DNA from: Agrococcus carbonis
GTDB taxonomy: Bacteria > Actinomycetota > Actinomycetes > Actinomycetales > Microbacteriaceae
DNA: 64,000 bases
NCBI RefSeq assembly: GCF_900104705.1
Contig: NZ_LT629734.1
Location: 2,418,001 to 2,482,000, forward strand
Direction of reading: 5' to 3'
This document shows, in pieces, positions 26,252 through 33,636 of this stretch (position 1 is the first letter of the stretch; each line of letters starts with the position of its first letter). A model generated the notes under the pieces. That model worked only from the letters and a program-made list of their open reading frames with translations. It was not told the origin of the DNA and searched no databases. The position numbers and the translations under genes are program-made.

Positions 26252-27237
26252 TCACGTTCCACCCCACCCTCCCGATCGTCGTCGTCGCGATCGGCGCGCT
26301 CGCCGTGGGCCTGTGCGCGTGGCAGCTCGCGGTCGCGCGCGGCCGCCGGCTCGCGTGGCTGCGCCGCACCCTGCTCGTGCTGCTCGCGGTCGCGATGGCG
26401 TTCCGGCCGGCGGTGCCCGGCGGCGAGGTGCCGACCGCGTCGATCCAGGCGCGCGTGTTCGTGCTCGTCGACACGTCGCAGTCGATCGCCGCCGAGGACT
26501 GGGGCGGCGAGCCGCGGCTCACCGGGATGCAGGAGGACGTCGTCGAGATCGCGCGCGCCTTCGCCGGCGCCGACATCTCGGTCATCTCCTTCGACTCGCA
26601 GGCGAGCCTGCGCGTGCCGCTCACCGACGACGGCTCGGCGGTGATCGAGATGGTGCGCGCGATGCGGCCGGAGATCGCGCAGCAGTCCCGCGGCACCTCG
26701 ATCGCGATCGCCCACGACCTGCTCCGCACCGAGCTCGAGCGCAGCGCCGCCGAGGATCCCGCGAGCCCCGCGGTGGTGTTCTACCTCGGCGACGGCGAGC
26801 ACACCGCCGACGGCGAGCCCGCATCCTTCTCCGACGTCGCGGGCCTCGTCGACCGCGGGCTCGTGCTCGGCTACGGCACCGCCGAGGGCGGGCGGATGCG
26901 GGTGTCGAGCTTCGACGCGGGCGCCGCGGAGCAGTACGTGCAGGATCCCGCGGGCGGCGACGCCGTCAGCCGCATCGACGAGGGCCGGCTGCGCGGCATC
27001 GCCGATCAGCTCGGCATCACCTACCTCCACCGCTCGCCCGCGCTGCCGATCACGGATGCGCTCGGCCCGATGGCCGCGCTCGACGGCGAGGCGGACCTCG
27101 ACCGCACCGAGGAGGCGCGGCTCGAGGTCGCGTGGGCGCTCGGCATCCCGATCGCCCTCCTGCTCGCGTGGGAGGGCTTCAGCCTCGCGCGCTCCTTGCG
27201 GACGACGCGCGGCATCCTGCCGAAGGACGCCGCATGA
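26248..27237 (+). CDS. VWA domain membrane protein, BatB-like
   Basis: 329 residues; the N-terminal part has two hydrophobic segments (IVVVAIGALAVGLCAWQL, WLRRTLLVLLAVAMAF), followed by a VWA domain with MIDAS DTSQSI, a Ser/Thr-rich RGTSIAIAH loop and an FYLGDGEHT strand, and a C-terminal membrane helix. GTG start in a GTGA overlap with the BatA-like gene; its own stop overlaps the next ATG (ATGA). Complements the first VWA protein as BatA/BatB pairs do. Confidence 0.9.
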   Translation: MITFHPTLPIVVVAIGALAVGLCAWQLAVARGRRLAWLRRTLLVLLAVAMAFRPAVPGGEVPTASIQARVFVLVDTSQSIAAEDWGGEPRLTGMQEDVVEIARAFAGADISVISFDSQASLRVPLTDDGSAVIEMVRAMRPEIAQQSRGTSIAIAHDLLRTELERSAAEDPASPAVVFYLGDGEHTADGEPASFSDVAGLVDRGLVLGYGTAEGGRMRVSSFDAGAAEQYVQDPAGGDAVSRIDEGRLRGIADQLGITYLHRSPALPITDALGPMAALDGEADLDRTEEARLEVAWALGIPIALLLAWEGFSLARSLRTTRGILPKDAA

Positions 27238-27998
27238 GCCGGGCCCGGCGCATCCGCCGCGTCATGACCGACGACCGCCGCCGGGTGCTGCGCTGGTGGC
27301 TGCTGCTCGGGCTCATCCCGTTCGCGCTCGCGGCCATCGTGCTCGCGACGAAGCTCATCGGCGTGAACGTGCTCGCGCAGACCGCCGCCGACCGCTTCGA
27401 CGGCCGAGCCTACGCGCAGGGCGCGGAGGCCGCGCGGGGGCTCGAGACGTGGAACTGGGTCGAGCCGTGGAAGGCGCCGTTCGCGGTGGGCGTCAACCTC
27501 ACGATGGCCGGGTCGCTCGAGGAGGGCCGGGCGAAGATCGAGGAGTCGCTGACCCTGCACGGCGAGCCGACGAGCCCGTCGCGCACGCACGAGCACTGCG
27601 TCATCGTCGCCTCCCTCGTCACCGCGATCGAGAAGCAGGGCGACGTCGCGCGCGAGGCCGACGACCGCCAGGCGGCGAACGGCTTCTACCGCGAGGCGCT
27701 CGCGCTCATCGACCAGCAGCCCGACGGCTGCTTCGACCCGCCCCGCCCCGACGAGGCCGACACCGCCGAGCAGCTCGACGCCGCCGTGCCGCGCATCGAG
27801 GAGAAGATCGAGGACGACTCCGGCCAGGGCGAAGGCGAGGGCGAGGGCGAGGGCGAGAACGACGGCGAGCCGCAGACGCCCGAGGAGCAGCTCGAGGAGC
27901 AGAACCAGGAGGCGCAGGAGCAGCAGCAGCAGCAGGACCAGTACGACGAGAGCGAGGGCGAGGGCTCCGGAGGCCCCCCGGTCGACCGGCCCTGGTGA
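27234..27998 (+). CDS. membrane-anchored TPR-like protein with acidic low-complexity tail (BatC-like)
   Basis: 254 residues. Basic N-terminus, one membrane helix ([21 protein letters not shown]), then helical repeats ([48 protein letters not shown]) that look like one or two TPR units. The last ~60 residues are a tail rich in Glu/Gly and Gln ([29 protein letters not shown]). The position at the operon end matches BatC. The stop is 43 bases before the proS start, where a new promoter lies. Function unknown; TPR assignment is tentative. Confidence 0.78.
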   Translation: MSRARRIRRVMTDDRRRVLRWWLLLGLIPFALAAIVLATKLIGVNVLAQTAADRFDGRAYAQGAEAARGLETWNWVEPWKAPFAVGVNLTMAGSLEEGRAKIEESLTLHGEPTSPSRTHEHCVIVASLVTAIEKQGDVAREADDRQAANGFYREALALIDQQPDGCFDPPRPDEADTAEQLDAAVPRIEEKIEDDSGQGEGEGEGEGENDGEPQTPEEQLEEQNQEAQEQQQQQDQYDESEGEGSGGPPVDRPW

Positions 27999-28028
27999 GG
28001 CGCGCTCGGGACCGCGTGCGCGGAACCC

Positions 28029-28034
28029 TAGAAT
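28029..28034 (+). promoter_or_regulatory. -10 box TAGAAT of proS, leaderless
   Basis: TAGAAT is 7 nt before the GTG of proS; no ribosome-binding site. Confidence 0.55.
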
Positions 28035-28041
28035 CGCAAGG

Positions 28042-29805
28042 GTGATCCGCCTCTCCCAGCTGTTCTTCACCACGCTCCGCGACGACCCGGCCGAGGCGGA
28101 GGTCGCGAGCCACCGGCTGCTGCTGCGCGCGGGCTACATCCGCCGCGCCGGCGCCGGCCTCTACTCGTGGCTGCCGCTGGGCCTGCGCGTGCGCCGCAAC
28201 ATCGAGCGCATCATCCGCGAGGAGATGGAGGCGGTCGGCGCGCAGGAGGTGCTCTTCCCGGGCCTGCTGCCGCGCGAGCCGTACGAGCTCACCGGCCGGT
28301 GGACCGAGTACGGCGACGGCATCTTCCGCCTGCAGGACCGCAAGGGCGCCGACCACCTGCTCGCGCCCACGCACGAGGAGGTCTTCACGCTCCTCGTGCA
28401 GGATCTCGTGTCGAGCTACAGGGCACTGCCGCTCACGCTCTTCCAGATCCAGGACAAGTACCGCGACGAGGCGCGCCCCCGCGCGGGCCTGCTGCGCGCG
28501 CGCGAGTTCACGATGAAGGACGCCTACTCGTTCGACACGACCGACGAGGGGCTCGAGGCGAGCTACCAGCGCCAGCGCGATGCGTACGAGCGCATCTTCC
28601 AGCGGCTCGGCCTCGACTACGTCATCGTCGCCGCCGACGCGGGCGCGATGGGCGGGTCGAAGTCGGAGGAGTTCCTGCACCCCTCGCCGGTCGGCGAGGA
28701 CACCATCGTGCGCTCGGCCGGCGGCTACGCCGCCAACGTCGAGCGGTTCGAGACGATCGCGCCCGAGCCGCTGCCGATCGAGGGCCAGGCGGATGCGGTG
28801 GTGCGGGACACGCCCGACACCCCCACGATCGAGACGCTCGTCGCCGACGCGAACGCGCGCTTCCCGCGCGAGGACGGCCGTGACTGGACGGCCGCCGACA
28901 CCCTGAAGAACGTGGTGCTGCGCCTCACCCACCCGGATGGCAGCCGCGAGCTGGTGGTCATCGGCCTGCCCGGCGATCGCGAGGTCGACCAGAAGCGCGT
29001 CGAGGTCGCGTTCCAGCCGGCCGAGGTCGAGGCGGCCGACGAGACCGACTTCGCCGCCAACCCGGGCCTTGTGAAGGGCTACATCGGCCCGTGGTCGCCC
29101 GCAGGCGCGGTGCTGGGCGAGGAGGCCGCCACCGGCATCCGCTACCTGCTCGACAAGCGGGTCGTCGACGGCACCGCCTGGATCACCGGGGCCAACGAGC
29201 CGGGCAAGCACGTGTTCGGGCTGGTCGCGGGGCGCGACTTCGCCGGCGACGGATGGGTCGAGGCGGCGAGCGTGCGGGACGGCGACCCGGCCCCCGATGG
29301 CTCGGGCCCCGTGACGCTCGAGCGCGGCATGGAGGTCGGGCACGTGTTCGCGCTCGGCCGCAAGTACGCCGAGGCTCTGGGCCTGCAGGTGCTCGACCAG
29401 AACGGCAAGCTCGTCACCGTCACGATGGGCTCCTACGGCATCGGCGTCACCCGCAACCTCGCCGCGATCGCCGAGATCGCGCACGACGAGCGCGGGCTCG
29501 TGTGGCCGCGCGAGGTGGCGCCGTTCGACGTGCACGTCGTCGCGACCGGCAAGGACGAGGCGGTGTTCACGATCGCCGAGGGCGTCATCGCGGGGCTCGA
29601 GGCGCGCGGCCTCGAGGTGCTCTACGACGACCGGCCGAAGGTCTCGCCGGGTGTGAAGTTCGGCGACGCCGAGCTCATCGGCGTGCCGCAGGTCGTGGTC
29701 GTCGGCCGCGATGCGCCGGCGGGGCTCGTCGAGGTGTGGGACCGCGCGACGGGCGAGCGCGAGACGGTGCAGCTCGACGCCCTCGAGGCGGCCCTCGGCC
29801 GCTGA
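28042..29805 (+). CDS. proS: prolyl-tRNA synthetase (bacterial type with insertion domain)
   Basis: ProRS of 587 residues charges tRNA-Pro. Class-II motif 1 lies around [22 protein letters not shown], motif 2 around [31 protein letters not shown] (first part quoted: [14 protein letters not shown]), motif 3 near the GSYGIGVTR. Between motifs 2 and 3 a ~180-residue YbaK-like editing insertion (about residues 230-390) is present, so this is the bacterial type. C-terminal anticodon-binding domain ([15 protein letters not shown]). GTG start with leaderless -10 box. Downstream, array D fills the gap to a convergent gene. Confidence 0.97.
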   Translation: MIRLSQLFFTTLRDDPAEAEVASHRLLLRAGYIRRAGAGLYSWLPLGLRVRRNIERIIREEMEAVGAQEVLFPGLLPREPYELTGRWTEYGDGIFRLQDRKGADHLLAPTHEEVFTLLVQDLVSSYRALPLTLFQIQDKYRDEARPRAGLLRAREFTMKDAYSFDTTDEGLEASYQRQRDAYERIFQRLGLDYVIVAADAGAMGGSKSEEFLHPSPVGEDTIVRSAGGYAANVERFETIAPEPLPIEGQADAVVRDTPDTPTIETLVADANARFPREDGRDWTAADTLKNVVLRLTHPDGSRELVVIGLPGDREVDQKRVEVAFQPAEVEAADETDFAANPGLVKGYIGPWSPAGAVLGEEAATGIRYLLDKRVVDGTAWITGANEPGKHVFGLVAGRDFAGDGWVEAASVRDGDPAPDGSGPVTLERGMEVGHVFALGRKYAEALGLQVLDQNGKLVTVTMGSYGIGVTRNLAAIAEIAHDERGLVWPREVAPFDVHVVATGKDEAVFTIAEGVIAGLEARGLEVLYDDRPKVSPGVKFGDAELIGVPQVVVVGRDAPAGLVEVWDRATGERETVQLDALEAALGR

Positions 29806-29811
29806 CCCGCA

Positions 29812-30255
29812 GGTCGAGGAGCGCGCGCCGAAGGCGCACGCGTCACGAGACCCGCGCGCCGCAGGCGCCCGCGTCGCCTCCGCACGTCGAGGAGCGCGCG
29901 CCGCAGGCGCACGCGTCACGAGACCCGCCGCCGAAGGCGCCCGCGTCGCCTCCGCAGGTCGAGGAGCGCGCGCCGAAGGCGCACGCGTCACGAGACCCGC
30001 CGCCGCAGACGCACGCATCACCTCCGCAGGTCGAGGAGCGCGCGCCGCAGGCGCACGCGTCACGAGACCCGCCGCCGCAGGCGCACGCATCATCTCCGCA
30101 GGTCGAGGAGCGCGCGCCGCAGGCGCCCGCGTCACGAGACCCGCCGCCGCAGGCGCACGCGTCACCGCCGCAGGTCGAGGAGCGCGCGCCGCAGGCGCAC
30201 GCATCACCGCCGCAGGTCGAGGAGCGCGCGCCGAAGGCGCGCGCGTCACGAGACC
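29812..30255. repeat. array D: seven palindromic elements, 72-bp tandem period
   Basis: Fills the ~440-bp gap after proS; I see no gene in it although long frames stay open because the repeat carries no stops. GGTCGAGGAGCGCG starts at 29812, 29885 (one-base variant), 29957, 30029, 30101, 30173 and 30215. The inner stem is GCGCC-GCA/GAA-GGCGC; the right flank is CACGCGTCACGAGACC. Within each 72-bp unit a second partial hairpin (GCCGCAGGCGCACGC) follows. The last copy overlaps the next, convergent gene and supplies its stop codon (30246-30248). Confidence 0.94.
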
Positions 30256-30668
30256 GGAGCCGCCCCGCCCCGCGACCCCACCACGACGAGCACGACGCCG
30301 ACGACGCTCACCGCGCCGAGCACCGCATCCGGCACCCATGTGCCGAGCGCGACCACGTGCCACGCGAAGAAGACGGGCAGCGCGCACAGCGAGAGCCGTG
30401 CGAGCAGCGATCGCGGCGCGGCGAGCGCGGCGCCGATGCCGAACGCGCCGGCGAGCATGCCGAACGAGGCGATCATCGTCGTCGCCGTCGGCTCGAACGG
30501 GTCGTCGACGAACATCGTGCTCGCGCCGATCACCGCGCACATCGCACTGAGCACGATGAGGATGCCCTGGCCGATGCGCGTCGCGCGGCGGCCGGAGCTG
30601 CGCGGGCCGGCGGCTTCCCGCTCGTGCGCGGGCGACGTGGCGGGGTGGTCGGATGCGGTGGTGGACAT
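30246..30668 (-). CDS. small integral membrane protein
   Basis: 140 residues, four predicted membrane helices (GQGILIVLSAMCAVIGAS, MIASFGMLAGAFGIGAALA, LSLCALPVFFAWHVVALG, AVLGAVSVVGVVLVVVGS). A polar N-terminus of about 35 residues. No family recognised. The start is set by GAGGAG 5-10 nt before the ATG at 30668; longer frames upstream lack a site. A TACCGT hexamer (complement of 30711-30716) may be the -10. The last codons (Pro-Val-Ser-stop) fall within the final repeat of array D. Confidence 0.72.
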   Translation of the reverse strand: MSTTASDHPATSPAHEREAAGPRSSGRRATRIGQGILIVLSAMCAVIGASTMFVDDPFEPTATTMIASFGMLAGAFGIGAALAAPRSLLARLSLCALPVFFAWHVVALGTWVPDAVLGAVSVVGVVLVVVGSRGGAAPVS

Positions 30669-30829
30669 GGTGCTCCTCGCTCCGCGGCCGACGGTCGGCC
30701 GCTCGGTGCGACGGTAGGCGCGGGCAGTCGCCGGGCGGGATGGGGCTGGCCTCATGCGGGCTGCGGCTGGCCGCACGACCGGCTCCGAGCGCGCTCGCGG
30801 CCCTGCGCCTCCGATGGCAGGATGCACGC

Positions 30830-31957
30830 ATGGCAGCGCCGCCTTCTTCGCGGTCGATGTCCGGCGCGCGCGTCGCCGGCGTCGCCGCCGCCGTGATCGC
30901 GAGCGCGGCCGTGCTGCTCGCGCCCGCTGTCGTCGTCGTCGATGCGCTGCCGGTGCTGCTCGTGCCGTGGATGCTCGTGGTCACGGGTGCGGTCGCGACG
31001 CGCTGGCGGGCCTCGGGCTTCGTGTGCGCCTGCCTGCTCGCGATCGGGGCCGCTCAGCTGGTCGCGCTCGCGCTCTCGGCGGTCGCGCTCTCCGTGCAGC
31101 AGGGGTCGGTCCCCTCGGTGCTGCACGCGCTGTCGCAAGCGGTCTTCGGCGCCTCGTTCGCGCTCCTCGTCCCGCTCGCGGCCGGCTACCCGGGGCCTCG
31201 CGCGCCGCGATGGACCTGGTCGCTCGTCGTCGCGCCGCTGCTGCTCGCGCTCGCCGCGGCGCTCTCCGGGCCATCGCCCGCCGTGCTGGGCGGCACCCCG
31301 CTCCCGCCGGTCGCCGCAGTGCTGCCGCCGACGCTCGCAGCGTGGGGCGCCGCGATCTTCGCGCTGCCGCTCGCGGCTACCGCCGTCGGCGTCGCGCGCT
31401 GGATCCTGGGCGATCGGGACCTGCGGGTGCGCCTGCAGCTCCCGCTCGCGGCGCTCGCCGTGCTCGCCTCGGTCGTGCTGCTCGGCGCCGTCACGCCGGC
31501 TGCCTCGCGCGTCGTCACCGATGCGCTGTTCTTCGTCACGGCCCCGCTGCTGCCGATCGCGCTCGCCGCGGGCTCGCGCTCGCGCGGCGAGCCCGACGCC
31601 GAGCGCATCCGTCGCGACCTCGCCGACATCGCTGCCCGCGTCGACGCGCTCGGGAGCCGGCTCGAGCCCGTCGCGCCGCCTCCCGACGCCGCGCGGGCGC
31701 TCCTCGCATCGCTCACGCCGCGCGAGCGCGCCGTGCTCGAGCGGGTCGCGCAGGGCCGCTCGAACGCGGCGATCTCGAGCGAGCTGCACCTGTCGGTCTC
31801 GGCGGTCGAGAAGCACGTCGGGGCCGTCTTCGCCAAGCTCGGCATCCCCGCCTCGCCCGATCTGCACCGCCGCGTCGCCGCAGCGACGGCGTGGCATCGG
31901 GGCACCGCGGGGGAGGAGCGGCCCTCTGCGAGGAAGGCCGACGAGGCGGTAGACTGA
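30830..31957 (+). CDS. membrane-bound LuxR-family transcriptional regulator
   Basis: 375 residues. About eight hydrophobic segments occupy residues 10-270. A charged linker follows (DAERIRRDLADIAARVDALG, probably a short coiled coil), then a C-terminal GerE/LuxR helix-turn-helix: LTPRERAVLERVAQGRSNAA and SVSAVEKHVGAVFAKLG. This is a one-component regulator tethered in the membrane. ATG with a CAGGAT hexamer 6 nt before it. Its last bases contain the TAGACT (31950-31955) that likely drives nusA. Signal and targets unknown. Confidence 0.85.
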   Translation: MAAPPSSRSMSGARVAGVAAAVIASAAVLLAPAVVVVDALPVLLVPWMLVVTGAVATRWRASGFVCACLLAIGAAQLVALALSAVALSVQQGSVPSVLHALSQAVFGASFALLVPLAAGYPGPRAPRWTWSLVVAPLLLALAAALSGPSPAVLGGTPLPPVAAVLPPTLAAWGAAIFALPLAATAVGVARWILGDRDLRVRLQLPLAALAVLASVVLLGAVTPAASRVVTDALFFVTAPLLPIALAAGSRSRGEPDAERIRRDLADIAARVDALGSRLEPVAPPPDAARALLASLTPRERAVLERVAQGRSNAAISSELHLSVSAVEKHVGAVFAKLGIPASPDLHRRVAAATAWHRGTAGEERPSARKADEAVD

Positions 31958-32006
31958 CCGGTCGGCATCCGGTGCCGACAGGACCGCAGGACAAGAGGAG
32001 CCACAA

Positions 32007-32996
32007 GTGAAGATCGATCTGAGCGTGCTGAAGACCGTCGAGCGCGAGCGGGAGATCTCCCAGGACGACCTCATCCGCATCATCGAGCAGGCGATCCTGC
32101 AGGCGCACCTGCGCTCGGGCGAGAAGCACGACCCCGCCGCGCCGCAGCCCCGCGTCGAGGTCGACCGCAAGACCGGCGACGTCACGCTCTACGAGCCCGA
32201 GCTCGACGAGGACGGCAACCGCATCGGCGAGTCGATCGCGAACACCGACGACTTCAGCCGCATCGCCGCGACGGCCGCCAAGCAGGTCATCTTCCAGGCG
32301 CTGCGCGACAAGAGCGACGAGAGCGTGCTCGGCGCCTACAAGGACCGCGAGGGCGACATCATCGCCGGCGTCGTGCAGCAGGGCACGAACCCGCGCATGG
32401 TGCACGTCAAGCTCGGCGACGACATGGAGGCGCTGCTGCCCCCCGAGGAGCAGGTGCCCGGCGAGGAGTACCGCCACGGCCAGCGCCTGCGCGTCTACGT
32501 CACGCGCGTCGAGCGCGGCCAGCGCGGCCCGCAGGTGACCGTGAGCCGCACCCACCCGTCGCTCGTGCGCCGGCTGTTCGCGCTCGAGGTCCCCGAGATC
32601 GCCTCCGGCGCGGTCGAGATCGTCGCGATCGCGCGCGAGGCCGGCCACCGGTCGAAGATCGCCGTGCGCGCGACGCAGCCCGGCATCAACGCGAAGGGCG
32701 CGTGCATCGGCGAGCTCGGCGCTCGCGTGCGCGCCGTCCAGGCCGAGCTCGGCGACGAGAAGATCGACATCGTCGACTTCTCCGAGGATCTCCCGGCCTT
32801 CGTCGCGAGCGCGCTGAGCCCCGCACGGGTCTCGGATGCGTTCATGCTCGACGCGAAGACCAAGGCCGTCCGCGCCCTCGTGCCCGACTTCCAGCTCTCG
32901 CTCGCGATCGGCCGAGAGGGGCAGAACGCCCGTCTGGCCGCCAAGCTGACGGGCGCGAAGATCGACATCCAGCCCGATTCGGTGATGGAGGACTGA
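32007..32996 (+). CDS. nusA: transcription termination/antitermination factor NusA
   Basis: NusA of 329 residues, the short actinobacterial form without C-terminal acidic repeats. N-terminal domain (ISQDDLIRIIEQAILQAHL), S1 domain (GVVQQGTNPRMVHVKLGD...) and two KH domains (AIAREAGHRSKIAVRA, AIGREGQNARLAAKLTGAK). It binds RNA polymerase at pauses and terminators. GTG start, AGGAG 8 nt upstream, promoter TAGACT in the end of the previous gene. It heads the classical nusA-ylxR-infB-rbfA order. The last 39 bases of the gene are duplicated downstream. Confidence 0.97.
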   Translation: MKIDLSVLKTVEREREISQDDLIRIIEQAILQAHLRSGEKHDPAAPQPRVEVDRKTGDVTLYEPELDEDGNRIGESIANTDDFSRIAATAAKQVIFQALRDKSDESVLGAYKDREGDIIAGVVQQGTNPRMVHVKLGDDMEALLPPEEQVPGEEYRHGQRLRVYVTRVERGQRGPQVTVSRTHPSLVRRLFALEVPEIASGAVEIVAIAREAGHRSKIAVRATQPGINAKGACIGELGARVRAVQAELGDEKIDIVDFSEDLPAFVASALSPARVSDAFMLDAKTKAVRALVPDFQLSLAIGREGQNARLAAKLTGAKIDIQPDSVMED

Positions 32997-33105
32997 CGCC
33001 TCCCCGCGACGATCTGAGCGGTCGGGAGCGGGAGGCCCGGTGGGCCTCTCGCGAGCGAGAAGATCGACATCCAGCCCGATTCGGTGATGGAGGACTGACG
33101 CCTCC
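32957..33105 (+). repeat. direct duplication of the nusA 3' end
   Basis: Bases 32957-33003 and 33059-33105 are identical (47 bp, offset 102). Each carries the last 13 codons of nusA, its stop and the following GCCTCC. Weaker similarity continues a few bases upstream. The 55 bases between them hold a hairpin (33029-33050, GAGGCCC-GGT-GGGCCTC). The second copy is outside any reading frame I accept. Confidence 0.95.
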
Positions 33106-33237
33106 TTCGTCGGTCGAGGAGCGCGGCCGCGCAGCGGCCTCGCGTCACGAGACCCGTCGCTCGCTCGGGGAGGCCATAGGGCCGACGCCCGGGACGGGCG
33201 TCCGGGCTGGGGTCGCGGCGTCGACCCGAAAGGGTCG
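33030..33237 (+). other. nusA-ylxR intergenic region with four hairpins, one palindromic element
   Basis: The 283-bp gap between nusA and ylxR holds no gene. In order: stem GAGGCCC/GGGCCTC (33032-33048); one GGTCGAGGAGCGCG element (33112-33154) with inner stem GGCCGC-GCA-GCGGCC; stem GACGCCCG-GGA-CGGGCGTC (33184-33202); stem CGACCC-GAAA-GGGTCG (33222-33237) with a GNRA tetraloop. None is followed by a T-run, so simple termination is doubtful; processing or attenuation between nusA and infB is possible. Confidence 0.7.
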
Positions 33238-33279
33238 CCGCCCTTGGAGCTCCACCGCCCGGGCGTGTCGTCCTGTAGA

Positions 33280-33564
33280 GTGGTCACCATCCGTACGTGT
33301 CTCGGCTGTCGCGCGCGCACCGAACCCGCCCACCTGGTGCGGATCGCTGCGCGAGACGGCCAGGCGGTCATCGATCCCGATCGGCGGCTGCCGGGCCGAG
33401 GCGCGTGGGTGCATCCGACGCAGCGGTGCGTGGAGCGCGCGATGCGCGCCCTCCCGCGGGCCCTGCGCCAGCGGCACTTGGATGCTTCACCCATCGAACG
33501 ATGGGCACTGGACGGGCTCGATCCGAGCCCCGACCGAAGGAATGAACGGCACATGGACAACTGA
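33280..33564 (+). CDS. ylxR: YlxR (DUF448) RNA-binding protein
   Basis: About 94 residues. It has the family start VTIRTCLGCRAR with the CxxC pair, then LVRIAARDGQAVIDPDRRLPGRGAWVHPTQRCVERAMR. YlxR is a small RNA-binding or RnpM-like protein always found between nusA and infB. The start is uncertain: GTG 33280 has no ribosome-binding site and overlaps a TAGAGT hexamer (33276-33281). A farther TTG at 33244 is less likely. The gene ends 72 bases before infB. Confidence 0.88.
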   Translation: MVTIRTCLGCRARTEPAHLVRIAARDGQAVIDPDRRLPGRGAWVHPTQRCVERAMRALPRALRQRHLDASPIERWALDGLDPSPDRRNERHMDN

Positions 33565-33636
33565 TGAGCGGCTCGAGATGAGACCCGTCAGCAAGTGATG
33601 TCCGCCCTGTCCTGGGCGGACCAGGACAGGAGAGAA

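Noticed and set aside
29711..30900. Long frames across repeat array D, with RARG- or PPQ-rich repeats
   Set aside because: The repeat has no stop codons, so all frames look open. No start with a ribosome-binding site, and the translation is a repetitive product of the palindromes.
33595..33636. ATG at 33595 as the infB start
   Set aside because: It would add 14 residues ([14 protein letters not shown]) foreign to IF-2, and the GTG at 33637 has a good Shine-Dalgarno.
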